A stretch of DNA of 64,000 bases from an uncultured Cohaesibacter sp. (lineage in GTDB: Bacteria > Pseudomonadota > Alphaproteobacteria > Rhizobiales > Cohaesibacteraceae), in NCBI RefSeq assembly GCF_963677725.1, contig NZ_OY782507.1, positions 4,322,171-4,386,170 of the forward strand, read 5' to 3'. The position numbers were made by a program, and so were the translations under genes. The notes below the pieces were generated by a model that was not told the origin of the DNA, searched no databases, and saw only the letters and a list, made by a program, of their open reading frames with translations. Positions 1 through 8,221 of the stretch are shown here, one piece after another (positions within the stretch are counted from its first letter, which is position 1; every line of letters starts with the position of its first letter).

Positions 1-1
1 A

Positions 2-439
2 GGTCTATCAGAAGCACGCACAGTTTCGGAAACTACATTGATCATGGTGGATGACAATGTTGACGAAATATTTCTGACCCGGCGCAAGTTGCGCAAGGAA
101 GGGATTGTTAACCGTTTTGTCTCCGAGCGAAAGCCGGAGCGGATTTTCGAGGCGCTGGATGAGTTGATCGAGCTGGGGATCGAAAAAAGAACCTTCCTGA
201 TCCTGATGGACGTCAATATGCCGAAGATCAACGGGTTTGAAACTTTGCAGAAAATTCGTGCGCACCCGAAATATGGGGAAGTGCCGGTTCTGATGTTCTC
301 GGCTTCCGATGATCCATCGGACATATTTGAGTCGTTTGAAGTGGGCAGCGATGGCTACATCGTCAAACCCTTCACATCGGAAGAGTTTTTTGCGGCAGTC
401 AAGAATTTGCCGAAAGTTAAAACCCAGCTCATGAGTTGA
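2..439 (+). CDS. Single-domain response regulator (CheY/Rcp1-like), 5' end outside window
   Basis: This is a stand-alone receiver domain that should accept a phosphoryl group from a histidine kinase. The acidic pair sits in the MVDDN motif. The phospho-acceptor Asp lies in ILMDVNMP, about residue 58 counted from the TTG at 38. The conserved Lys is in YIVKPF near the C-terminus, and no output domain follows. The frame is open to the window edge, and the only start codon inside is a TTG at 38 that would cut into the first beta strand, so the true start probably lies upstream. Its stop overlaps or nearly abuts the histidine kinase gene, so the two form a likely cognate pair. The fold is certain; the signal sensed is unknown. 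Confidence 0.85.
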   Translation, partial: GLSEARTVSETTLIMVDDNVDEIFLTRRKLRKEGIVNRFVSERKPERIFEALDELIELGIEKRTFLILMDVNMPKINGFETLQKIRAHPKYGEVPVLMFSASDDPSDIFESFEVGSDGYIVKPFTSEEFFAAVKNLPKVKTQLMS

Positions 440-474
440 TTTCCAACGTCTCAAATCCAAGGGTGGCATATTTG

Positions 475-2340
475 ATGTATCGTTTGAGACAGCTCAGGCA
501 CAAGAAAATTGCAAGCGGTCGTGTGGCCCTTGGTGTTTTCGCAATCTCTATGGCGACGACCATAGGGTCATGCATGTTCTTTCATCAGTGGTTATGGACT
601 GCCGTAGAACATCGCTTTGCCATGGACACCGCCAATATCGAATTGGCGGTCAAAATGAAAATGCGGGTACAGGAAACCGCGCTTTGGGCCGGAGTTGGTC
701 TGTTGAACAGCCAAACATCCATCTCCAATGCGGTGTGGGCGCGGTTCATCAAAGGGCTCAGCCCAAAGCATTTGCAAAATGGTGTGGCTGGCTTTGGCTA
801 TGCCGGGCTGAAAACCGGCACCTTGATGGCCCCTACGTCAAACCTCAACGGCAACCAGCTAGGCATGCAAACCAAAGGCACGCAAACCAGACTGTCGTCG
901 CGGTTTACCACGGCACGTCACATGACGTCCTTTGTTGACGGGGAAGAAATATCCGTTGGATATGACTTGTGGTCGAACAAGGCATACCGCGAGGCGATGA
1001 TCCGGGCGCGGGACAGCGGCAAACTGGCTGTCGGCAATAGCCCAGATGCAAGTGGTGCGCGACAGGTCAGCCGCTTGATGATGTTTGTGCCACTTTATGA
1101 AGCCAATCAGCCTCCCAAGACACTCGCCAAGCGTCAAAAGCAGTTTCGCGGGTTTGTTTTCAGTCCGATTGACGGTTTTGACTTTTTCGAAGGAATTCGC
1201 AGCTTTGTTGCTGAAGGGATTGAATTCGAATTATATGACAAAGGCAGTGATGGTCTCACACACCGGATCTATAGCAGCGCTCAAAATGCAGACGAGAGGG
1301 TGGCGCTGAGCGGGATTGACATCATTGTCAGGCAAGTGGAGTTTGGCGGCAAAAGCTGGATCCTCACTTTTGCTGCTACGCAATCCTTTGTGACAATGAC
1401 CGAGCGTTTCCTGCCGCTGTTGTTTGGCGTGATCGGCATGCTGATTTCCCTGTTGCTCTATCTTGTTACACGTTCGTTGGGCAATGAGCACCAAAGGGCT
1501 TTGGTGTTGGCGCGCCGCATGTCACATCGGTTGCTCGAGGAAAAAGAAAAGGCTCAGACCTCTGCTGAAACAGAAGAAATCTTGCGTGAGGGTTTCGAGA
1601 AGGCATGCCGAAACTTGCAGGCCAAGAATGATGACTTGACGCGTTTCTCTTCAATCGTCGCTCATGATCTCAGAGCACCACTGAAGCGGATCGAAGGATT
1701 TGTTGAAATTCTCAGAGAGGATTTTGACACCGAATTGGATGAGCATGAAGCCAGAGACGTCATGAATAGGCTACAGCGTTCTTCGAGCCGCATGCGGGCC
1801 ATGATCGACTCCTTTCAGGACTATACCAAATATGGCAAGCCGAATTTCAGTCCTTTCCCGGTTCGCCTCAAAGTGCTGGTCCAGGCGCTGTTGGATTCAA
1901 TGGAGACTAGCGTGAAGTCCGCGCGCATAACGATCGATATTGATGAGCAGCTGGAAGTGTATGCAGATACGCAAATGATCGAGACAGTCTTTTCCAATCT
2001 GGTGGACAATGCGATCAAGTTTGCGGGCAGCAACCGGGCCCGGATCCTGATTTCCGCAACAAAGCTGCCGAATGGCATGGTTGAAATAATGGTCCGTGAT
2101 CAGGGTATTGGCATCGAGCCGCTTTATCATGGCAAAGTCTTCGACATGTTCGCCCGTCTGCATAATGATGATGAATATACGGGGACCGGCATTGGGCTTG
2201 CTGTCTGCAAGAAGATCATCGAGGATCATAGCGGTGAGATTGCGGTTCTGCCGACCCCGGATAGCAAGACTTGCATCTGCTTTACCCTGATTGGTTACAA
2301 CGCATCGATCCGTGGCGTCGATGAAGCGATTGCCGCCTGA
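475..2340 (+). CDS. Membrane sensor histidine kinase with periplasmic CHASE domain
   Basis: The protein senses an extracytoplasmic ligand and autophosphorylates on histidine. From ATG 475, a first membrane segment lies at about residues 16-44, a CHASE-type periplasmic domain at about 50-230 (opening RFAMDTANIELAVKMKMR) and a second membrane segment at about 312-335. A short coiled linker follows, then HisKA with the phospho-His near 397 in SIVAHDLRAPLKR, and HATPase_c with N-box NLVDNAIKFA and G-boxes DQGIGI and GTGIGLAVCK. A TTG at 436 would extend it by 13 residues and overlap the regulator stop, but AAGGGTGG sits at good spacing before ATG 475. There is no C-terminal receiver, so the single-domain regulator just upstream is the likely partner. 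CHASE ligands vary; none can be assigned here. Confidence 0.9.
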   Translation: MYRLRQLRHKKIASGRVALGVFAISMATTIGSCMFFHQWLWTAVEHRFAMDTANIELAVKMKMRVQETALWAGVGLLNSQTSISNAVWARFIKGLSPKHLQNGVAGFGYAGLKTGTLMAPTSNLNGNQLGMQTKGTQTRLSSRFTTARHMTSFVDGEEISVGYDLWSNKAYREAMIRARDSGKLAVGNSPDASGARQVSRLMMFVPLYEANQPPKTLAKRQKQFRGFVFSPIDGFDFFEGIRSFVAEGIEFELYDKGSDGLTHRIYSSAQNADERVALSGIDIIVRQVEFGGKSWILTFAATQSFVTMTERFLPLLFGVIGMLISLLLYLVTRSLGNEHQRALVLARRMSHRLLEEKEKAQTSAETEEILREGFEKACRNLQAKNDDLTRFSSIVAHDLRAPLKRIEGFVEILREDFDTELDEHEARDVMNRLQRSSSRMRAMIDSFQDYTKYGKPNFSPFPVRLKVLVQALLDSMETSVKSARITIDIDEQLEVYADTQMIETVFSNLVDNAIKFAGSNRARILISATKLPNGMVEIMVRDQGIGIEPLYHGKVFDMFARLHNDDEYTGTGIGLAVCKKIIEDHSGEIAVLPTPDSKTCICFTLIGYNASIRGVDEAIAA

Positions 2341-2376
2341 GTGAATGACTGAACAGTTTGACAGATGGCTCTTCTG

Positions 2377-2413
2377 CGGCCCGATAGGTTTTGCGTCCTG
2401 TCGGGCCGTTTTT
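2377..2413 (+). terminator. Intrinsic terminator after the histidine kinase
   Basis: A 12-bp GC-rich stem (2377-2388 pairing with 2397-2408) with an 8-nt loop is followed by TTTTTATT. It ends the response regulator/kinase operon and separates it from the convergent racemase-family gene. Confidence 0.85.
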
Positions 2414-2444
2414 ATTGTCCACTTTATTCTTGCCTTTCGTGCGG

Positions 2445-3167
2445 TCACTGGTTCAACAGCGGGCCTGCAAAGGCTGGTTGGGTCACCGCATCAAGGAGAG
2501 AATAAACCGGAAGGCCAGTGGCCTGCCGCAGGGCTTCTTGGTAGGGGGGGAGGTTGCCGCATTCGAGCAGGAATGCCTGAATGCCCGGATGGTGCGCCTT
2601 CATATGGCGCGTTTTGGTGATCAGTGCCTGCTCGATGGATTTTTGGTCGATTGATGCGGATTGCTCGCTTTTGGGACGAAGGATCGCCTTTGCAAAAGCC
2701 GCGCACCGTTCCAGCCCTTCAATAACCACTTCATCTTCATTGATGCCTGCCGCCGTCAGAGGCGCGTCACCAAGGGCTGCCTTTGAGGCCGTCAGGATGC
2801 CAATCTGTCCCTCTGGATGCAGCTTTCGAACATGAGAATAAAAGCCCAAAGCCGAAAGCAGAACGGGGATCGAGACGGAGCGTGCGATATCATCCTGAAT
2901 GGTGATCAGGAAACCGCAGGTCGAGGTCAGGGCGGTGGCGCCTTCCGCCTCCAGCCTTTGGGCGGTTTTGATGAAGGCTTTGATCAAAGTATCAGAGGGT
3001 TTGCCATCCTTGACAATGTCAAGACTGCCCGCACCTTCCACCACCGCCAAGCGCGCGGGAAAAGGATAGGATGCCGGATTGCCCGCATCTCCAATCGGCC
3101 GCTCAAACCGGGTGTCGAGCATCAGGATGCCAAGAAAGGGCGCGGGAGCTTTTGTCTGGTCAGTCAT
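2445..3167 (-). CDS. Aspartate/glutamate racemase family protein
   Basis: This is a 240-residue protein of the Asp/Glu/hydantoin racemase superfamily, cytosolic and cofactor-independent. The two catalytic-type cysteines are visible: Cys84 in TSTCGFL and Cys203 in LLECGNLPPY, each in the expected half of the pseudo-symmetric fold. The N-terminus LGILMLDTRFERPIGDAGNP is typical of the subgroup often annotated only at family level. ATG 3167 is preferred over TTG 3170 because AGAAGG lies upstream. The gene diverges from the FAD oxidoreductase and TRAP transporter, which suggests work on the same amino-acid-like substrate. It could be a racemase or a related decarboxylase/isomerase; the substrate is unknown. 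Confidence 0.8.
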   Translation of the reverse strand: MTDQTKAPAPFLGILMLDTRFERPIGDAGNPASYPFPARLAVVEGAGSLDIVKDGKPSDTLIKAFIKTAQRLEAEGATALTSTCGFLITIQDDIARSVSIPVLLSALGFYSHVRKLHPEGQIGILTASKAALGDAPLTAAGINEDEVVIEGLERCAAFAKAILRPKSEQSASIDQKSIEQALITKTRHMKAHHPGIQAFLLECGNLPPYQEALRQATGLPVYSLLDAVTQPAFAGPLLNQ

Positions 3168-3334
3168 CAATGGCCTTACCTTCTGGATTGGTTAAGCGCA
3201 GTATAGTTGGAAAAGATGACAGGCGCTGCGGAAAAGCAAGTGCCTATCCCTGTGATAAAGTTCCATGCTTTGCTGTTGCTGGAATTTTCTGTAAGTGTAT
3301 TGATGTAATTACTTATTTGTTTTGACGTGATTGC

Positions 3335-3349
3335 CCGGCAAACTGCCGG
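3335..3349. promoter_or_regulatory. Short perfect palindrome upstream of the DadA-like gene
   Basis: CCGGCA-aac-TGCCGG is a perfect 15-bp inverted repeat in the 292-bp divergent spacer between the racemase-family gene and the oxidoreductase, about 110 bp before the latter. It could be an operator or a leader hairpin. The rest of the spacer shows no clear promoter and no other feature. Confidence 0.3.
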
Positions 3350-3459
3350 AAAGGATCAATATATTTCGAGTAATGGCGGACTTTTGAGCAAATTGCCACA
3401 AATTGCATCTTGGGTTTTTGAGTCAAACCTGCGACTGTTCTCACCAAGGAGCAAAGGTT

Positions 3460-4734
3460 ATGACGGACACTGTTCTTGTTTGTGGTGCCGGAATGGTTGG
3501 CACTGCCATAGCGTTGGAATTGCAGCGCAGGGGGGTGACTGTCACCTTATTGGATCGTCAAGAGCCGGGACTGGAGACGTCACACGGCAATGCGGGCATC
3601 ATCACGCGGACATCGCTGGTCCCGATCAACAATCCCATGCTGTGGCAGCAATTGCCCAAATTGATGCTCAATCAGTCTGCCTCCATGCGCTATCAGCTTG
3701 GCTTCATGCTGAAGAATATGGGGTGGGCGACGCGCTTTTTGCTACGCGCCCGACCTGCGGCCTTCAAGGCTACAGCAAAGGCTCTGTTCGATTTGATCGA
3801 CTTGTCCCGTAGCGAGCATGAACGCCTGATCAACGAGGCTGGTGCACGGCATCTGGTTCAGGATGATGGCTGGCTGTTTCTCTATCGCAGCAAGGCGGAT
3901 TTCGACAAGGCTGCGTTCTTGCGCCAGACCTATGGGCAGTTCGATCTCGATATGGAGGTGCTTGCCAAGGGTGACATCGCCGCAATGGAACCGGGACTCA
4001 ATCCGATTTTCGCGCAAGGGCTCTGGATCCGCGACACGCGCTCGATCAAAGATCCTTCGGCTTTGGTGCAGGCCTATGCCAAGTTGTTTGTCGCGCGCGG
4101 TGGCAGAATCGCGCAGGCGGATCTGTCGGCCATCGAACAACGATCGGACGGATGGCAGGTGAAGACCGCGTCCGGGACACGCTTTTCTGCAGACAAGCTG
4201 GTGATTGCTCTGGGGCCGTGGTCGAAGGACTTTCTGGCGCGCTTTGGCTTCAAGATTCCGATGGGCTATGAGCGCGGATATCACATGCATTATTCCGGGG
4301 TCGGGAGTGGTGAGCAGGCTGGTGAGGTGACAAAGCTGAGCCGCCCGATCTGTGATGTCTCGGCCGGTTATGTGCTGGCACCCATGCGCGGGGGCTACAG
4401 GCTTTGCACCGGCGTTGAGTTGGCAGACATCAATGATGCGCAGAATTTCGCCCAGCTGGATTTGGCGGAGGCCTCTGCCAGACAGGCGTTGACGCTCGGT
4501 GAGCGGCAGCTTGACGAGCCATGGATGGGATGCCGACCCACCATGCCCGATTGCCGACCGGTGATCGGGGCTGCTCCGGGCCAAAAGGATCTTTTCTTTG
4601 CCTTTGGTCACCAGCATATTGGTTTTAATACCGGCCCGGGCACGGCCAAACTGTTAGCCGACCAGATAGAAGGTCGGGACAATAAGTTGCAATCCGAACC
4701 GTTTCGACCAGAGCGGTTCATCCATCCAATATAA
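3460..4734 (+). CDS. FAD-dependent D-amino-acid dehydrogenase-like oxidoreductase (DAO/DadA family)
   Basis: A 424-residue flavoprotein of the DAO superfamily that probably oxidises the alpha-amine of a D-amino acid or similar compound and passes electrons to the respiratory chain. The FAD dinucleotide-binding motif VCGAGMVGTAIALEL opens the protein, followed by the DadA-type SHGNAG segment. The C-terminal FAD contact region (WMGCRPTMPDCRPVIG, then FGHQHIGFNTGPGTAKLLAD) is intact. An AAGGAG site lies before ATG 3460; the longer open frame upstream has no ribosome site. It is followed after 37 bp by the TRAP operon, so import then oxidation is the simplest reading. The exact substrate (D-amino acid, sarcosine-like, hydroxyproline-like) cannot be read from sequence. 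Confidence 0.85.
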   Translation: MTDTVLVCGAGMVGTAIALELQRRGVTVTLLDRQEPGLETSHGNAGIITRTSLVPINNPMLWQQLPKLMLNQSASMRYQLGFMLKNMGWATRFLLRARPAAFKATAKALFDLIDLSRSEHERLINEAGARHLVQDDGWLFLYRSKADFDKAAFLRQTYGQFDLDMEVLAKGDIAAMEPGLNPIFAQGLWIRDTRSIKDPSALVQAYAKLFVARGGRIAQADLSAIEQRSDGWQVKTASGTRFSADKLVIALGPWSKDFLARFGFKIPMGYERGYHMHYSGVGSGEQAGEVTKLSRPICDVSAGYVLAPMRGGYRLCTGVELADINDAQNFAQLDLAEASARQALTLGERQLDEPWMGCRPTMPDCRPVIGAAPGQKDLFFAFGHQHIGFNTGPGTAKLLADQIEGRDNKLQSEPFRPERFIHPI

Positions 4735-4771
4735 CAATAAAATCACCAATCAACCACCAGAGGACTACTTC

Positions 4772-5743
4772 ATGAAAATCAAACTTCTTCTTGCTTCCGT
4801 TGCTTGCACCGCGCTGATGGGGGCATCTGCCCAAGCGGAAAAATGGGACATGGCACTGGCTTATTCTGCCACCAATTTCCACTCTGAAGCAGCAGCTGCT
4901 TTTGCCAAGGATGTGGCCGAGAAAACTGACGGCGCGCTTGAAATTGTCACCCATCCATCGGGTGCCCTGTTTGGTGGCTCCGAGATTTTCGGTGCGGTTC
5001 GTAAAGGCCTCGTGCCAATCGGTGAACGTCTGATTTCGGCGCTGGGCAACGAAAACCCGCTCTATGAGATCGACTCGATCCCATTCCTTGCGACCTCTTT
5101 TGCTGATTCAAAAAAGCTCTACGAGGCCTCCAAGCCGGCTCTGATTGAGACGCTTGCCAAGGCGCGCATCGAGTTTCTCTATTCTTGCCCATGGCCACCA
5201 CAGGGCTTTTATTCCATCAAGGAAGCCAAGGTTCCTGCGGATGTGGAAGGCCTGAAATTCCGTGCCTATAATGCCACCACCTCGAAAATTGCCGAGAGTT
5301 TGGGCATGGCTCCAACCAAGATCGAAGCGGCGGAACTGAGTCAGGCCTTTGCGACCGGTGTTGCACAGTCGATGATTTCGTCCGGTGCCACGGGCTATGA
5401 CCGTAAGCTCTGGGAGCATGTGAAATATTATTATGACGTGAAAGCATGGTTGCCGCGCAACATGGTCATCGTCAATGGCAAGGCATGGGCGCGTCTGGAT
5501 GACAGCGTCAAGGCCGCGGTCAAGGAAGCGGCTGCGACTGCTGAGGAAAAATGCTGGGCCAAATCCGAAGAGCTGGACGGTTGGTATATCGAGCAGTTCA
5601 AGGAAAAAGGCATGACCGTCGCCCCGGCCAGCCCAGAAATGATGAAGGCGTTTGAAAAAGCGGGCAGTGAGCTGAAAGCCCAGTGGCTCGAGCGGGCCGG
5701 TGATTCTGGCGCGGCCGTTCTGAAAGCCTATGAAGGCATGTAA
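4772..5743 (+). CDS. dctP: TRAP transporter substrate-binding protein, DctP family
   Basis: This periplasmic receptor delivers solute to the Q/M membrane pair. A Sec signal peptide covers residues 1-22 (cleavage after ASAQA), and the mature 300-residue protein keeps the DctP features: the Arg-containing segment LKFRAYNATTSKIAESLG for carboxylate binding and the core around IEAAELSQAFATGVAQSMI. An AGAGGA site precedes ATG 4772. It is the first gene of the P-Q-M-UspA unit and lies just behind the FAD oxidoreductase, which points to an amino- or carboxylic-acid ligand. Ligand assignment is inference. Confidence 0.9.
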   Translation: MKIKLLLASVACTALMGASAQAEKWDMALAYSATNFHSEAAAAFAKDVAEKTDGALEIVTHPSGALFGGSEIFGAVRKGLVPIGERLISALGNENPLYEIDSIPFLATSFADSKKLYEASKPALIETLAKARIEFLYSCPWPPQGFYSIKEAKVPADVEGLKFRAYNATTSKIAESLGMAPTKIEAAELSQAFATGVAQSMISSGATGYDRKLWEHVKYYYDVKAWLPRNMVIVNGKAWARLDDSVKAAVKEAAATAEEKCWAKSEELDGWYIEQFKEKGMTVAPASPEMMKAFEKAGSELKAQWLERAGDSGAAVLKAYEGM

Positions 5744-5835
5744 GACAGCGAGCGGGAGGGCTCTTGGGCTCTCCCGTCCTGTTATGAATCCATGCTTCGG
5801 CTTTTTGAAATCTGCCTTACCTCAGGATTTCCATC

Positions 5836-6363
5836 ATGGCTCAGATCAGCCGGTTTCTCGACCGGATTTACCTTCTCGGCGCATGGGGCGCTGGACTGTT
5901 GCTTGTGCTGCTATGTTGTCTGGTGCTCTATAGTATTCTTGCCAGACAGATCGGCCTGTTTGCTGGCGGTGCCTCCGATGTTGCAGGCTATGTCATGGCA
6001 ACAAGCACCTTTATGGCGCTGGCCTATACCTTTCGCAGTGAGGGGCACATTCGCGTCACCCTGCTGACCCAGCGCTTCTTTGGGGCAGCACGGCGGGGCT
6101 TTGAATTATGGGCGCATTTTGTCATTTCCTGCGTTGCCTGTTTTCTTGCCTATTACATGGTTCGGCTGATGCTGGATTCCTACGAATATGGCGAGCGCAG
6201 TGAGGGGGCGGATGCGATCCTGCTCTGGATCCCTCAGACCCCGGTGGTGATCGGGTCGATCCTGTTTGCCATTGCCACCATCCATGTGCTTTTGATCGCC
6301 CTGTTCAACTATCGCGAAATCGACCCGGAGCGGGTGGCTGACGGAGGGCCGCAAGAGGTATGA
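5836..6363 (+). CDS. dctQ: TRAP transporter small permease subunit, DctQ family
   Basis: A 175-residue integral membrane protein with four predicted helices, the usual size and topology of DctQ (about residues 15-40, 50-70, 90-115 and 135-155). It pairs with the large subunit to form the sodium-driven transporter. It ends in an ATGA overlap with the large permease gene, which indicates translational coupling. A 92-bp gap separates it from the binding-protein gene; no clear terminator was seen in it. Confidence 0.88.
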   Translation: MAQISRFLDRIYLLGAWGAGLLLVLLCCLVLYSILARQIGLFAGGASDVAGYVMATSTFMALAYTFRSEGHIRVTLLTQRFFGAARRGFELWAHFVISCVACFLAYYMVRLMLDSYEYGERSEGADAILLWIPQTPVVIGSILFAIATIHVLLIALFNYREIDPERVADGGPQEV

Positions 6364-7655
6364 CCGAAGCGCTTTCCATTGCCATTTTCCTGTTTGCCCT
6401 GTTCTTCCTTCTGGGCACCTCTGTCTGGGTTGGTGCCTCTTTGCTGATCACCGCCATACTGGGCATGTATCTTTTTACCTCCGCCCCGATTGGCGACGCC
6501 ATGGCACTGACCATCTGGGGGGAGCAATCCTCCTGGACGCTGACTGCTCTGCCGCTCTTTATCTGGATGGGGGAAATTCTATTCCGCACCAATCTGTCGG
6601 AAACCCTGTTTCGCGGGATTGCGCCCTTCATGCGGCGTCTGCCCGGTGGCCTGTTGCATGTCAATATCGGGGCGTCGGCGATTTTTGCGGCCATTTCCGG
6701 CTCGTCTGCGGCCACTGTGGCGACCGTTGGCAAAATGGCGATTCCCGAGCTGCGCAAGCGTGGTTATCCGGAAAGTCAGATTGTCGGTTCTCTTGCGGGG
6801 GCGGGTACGCTGGGTCTGCTGATCCCACCCTCTATTTCCATGATCATTTACGGCGTAACGGTCAATGAGAGCATTGCGCGTCTGTTCATGGCAGCAATGA
6901 TTCCGGGTGTTGCCCTTGCCTTGATGTTTATGGGCTATATTGTCTTTTGGGGCCTGCGCAATCCATCATTGGTCAAGCAGGATCCGTCAACCAGCTGGTC
7001 GGAAAAGTTTGACGCCTTTGTCGGGTTGCTGCCGGTCATTGCGTTGATCATGGCGGTGATTGGGTCGATCTATGGCGGCATTGCCACAGCGACCGAGGCT
7101 GCGGCTCTGGGGGTGTTTGGGTCGCTCATTCTGGCGGCGTTTCAGCGGACATTGTCGATGAAGACTTTCCGCGAGTCCGTGCTGGGTTCGGTGCGGACGA
7201 CGACGATGATCATGTTTATCCTGATGGGGTCGGGCTTTCTGTCCCTTGCCATGGGCTTTACGGGGATTCCCAAGGCACTGGCGGAAGGCATCGCTGCGTG
7301 GCAGCCATCGCCCTTGTCGCTTATCATCATCCTGACCCTGTTCTATATCCTGCTTGGCTGTTTCCTTGATGGCATTTCTTCCATCGTGCTGACCATGGCC
7401 GTCATCGAACCCATGGTGCGGGCTGCGGGCTTTGATATGCTCTGGTTCGGGGTTTATTTGATGATCGTGGTTGAAATGGCTCAGATTACCCCGCCAATCG
7501 GCTTTAATCTGTTCGTGCTGCAAGGCATGACCGGCCATGATATCGGCTTCATTGCCAAGGCCTCGATCCCGAGCTTCTGTGTGATGTGTCTGTTTGTGGT
7601 GTTGCTGGTGATGTTCCCGGATCTGGCCCTTTGGCTGCCCGAAGTCTTGAAATAG
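6360..7655 (+). CDS. dctM: TRAP transporter large permease subunit, DctM family
   Basis: A 431-residue protein with about twelve hydrophobic helices and the typical DctM sequences GSSAATVATVGKMAIPELRK, LAGAGTLGLLIPPSISMIIYG and ITPPIGFNLFVLQG. It forms the ion-coupled elevator-type translocation unit with DctQ. Its start overlaps the dctQ stop by 4 bp, and the uspA gene follows after 9 bp. Standard family length with no frameshift. Confidence 0.93.
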   Translation: MTEALSIAIFLFALFFLLGTSVWVGASLLITAILGMYLFTSAPIGDAMALTIWGEQSSWTLTALPLFIWMGEILFRTNLSETLFRGIAPFMRRLPGGLLHVNIGASAIFAAISGSSAATVATVGKMAIPELRKRGYPESQIVGSLAGAGTLGLLIPPSISMIIYGVTVNESIARLFMAAMIPGVALALMFMGYIVFWGLRNPSLVKQDPSTSWSEKFDAFVGLLPVIALIMAVIGSIYGGIATATEAAALGVFGSLILAAFQRTLSMKTFRESVLGSVRTTTMIMFILMGSGFLSLAMGFTGIPKALAEGIAAWQPSPLSLIIILTLFYILLGCFLDGISSIVLTMAVIEPMVRAAGFDMLWFGVYLMIVVEMAQITPPIGFNLFVLQGMTGHDIGFIAKASIPSFCVMCLFVVLLVMFPDLALWLPEVLK

Positions 7656-7664
7656 GAGGAACGC

Positions 7665-8090
7665 ATGGCGGGAAATATTCTGGTCGCGATCGATCTGGAG
7701 CATCGTGACTGCGCCATCAAGGCCCTCAAGGAGGGGGCAGAGTTGGCGCGCCAGAAGGAGGCTGCGTTGCATGTCTGCTTCGTGCTGGCCTATGGATTTC
7801 ACACCTATGTTCAGCCCTATTTGATGGAAGAAGTGATCAAGGACACGATCAAGCATGTCAAAGAAGATCTGAAATATCTGGTCAAGGAAGCCGGACTTGA
7901 TGGCGATAAGGTCATCCAGCATGTGCTCAAGGGTGGGGTCCATCAACAGATCTTGCTGCTGGCTGAGAAATTGGCATGCGATTATCTGGTGCTCAATGCC
8001 TCTCGGCCCGATGCATCGGCCGGGGTGACAGGACCGGTGACGGCCCAGATTTGCCGCTATGCGCCCTGCAGTCTGCTGATCATTCGCTAG
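7665..8090 (+). CDS. Universal stress protein A family, co-transcribed with the TRAP transporter
   Basis: A 141-residue UspA-fold protein with start ILVAIDLEHRD and ending CRYAPCSLLIIR. The ATP-binding-type UspA loop near the C-terminus is degenerate (NASRPDASAGVTGPVTAQI, instead of a canonical G-2x-G-9x-G(S/T)). An AGGAGG-like site precedes ATG 7665, 9 bp after dctM. UspA proteins linked to TRAP genes are known, for example TeaD of the Halomonas ectoine transporter, which modulates transport; a similar role here is inference. It is the last gene before a strong terminator. Confidence 0.85.
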   Translation: MAGNILVAIDLEHRDCAIKALKEGAELARQKEAALHVCFVLAYGFHTYVQPYLMEEVIKDTIKHVKEDLKYLVKEAGLDGDKVIQHVLKGGVHQQILLLAEKLACDYLVLNASRPDASAGVTGPVTAQICRYAPCSLLIIR

Positions 8091-8147
8091 GTTTGCCTAA
8101 TCTGACGAGTTGGTCTGGCGATTGCTGCCCCTGTGATGACAAAAACA

Positions 8148-8180
8148 AAAAGGCGCCCCGATTGCTCGGAGCGCCTTTTG
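8148..8180. terminator. Bidirectional terminator between the TRAP/uspA and fru operons
   Basis: The stem AAAAGGCGCCCCGA / TCGGAGCGCCTTTT, with one bulge, has A-runs on one side and T-runs on the other. It can therefore end both the rightward uspA transcript and the leftward fruA transcript. Confidence 0.85.
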
Positions 8181-8221
8181 TGTTGTTCGTCGTTTGCTGA
8201 TATTTGACTGATCGGATCTGC

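Noticed and set aside
3322-3350. TTGACG upstream of the DadA-like gene considered as a promoter
   Set aside because: At 16-18 bp spacing there is no -10-like hexamer; the sequence there is the GC palindrome instead.
3742-4617. 291-codon minus-strand frame opposite the DadA-like gene
   Set aside because: No domain and no ribosome site; the plus-strand gene has a clear FAD motif.
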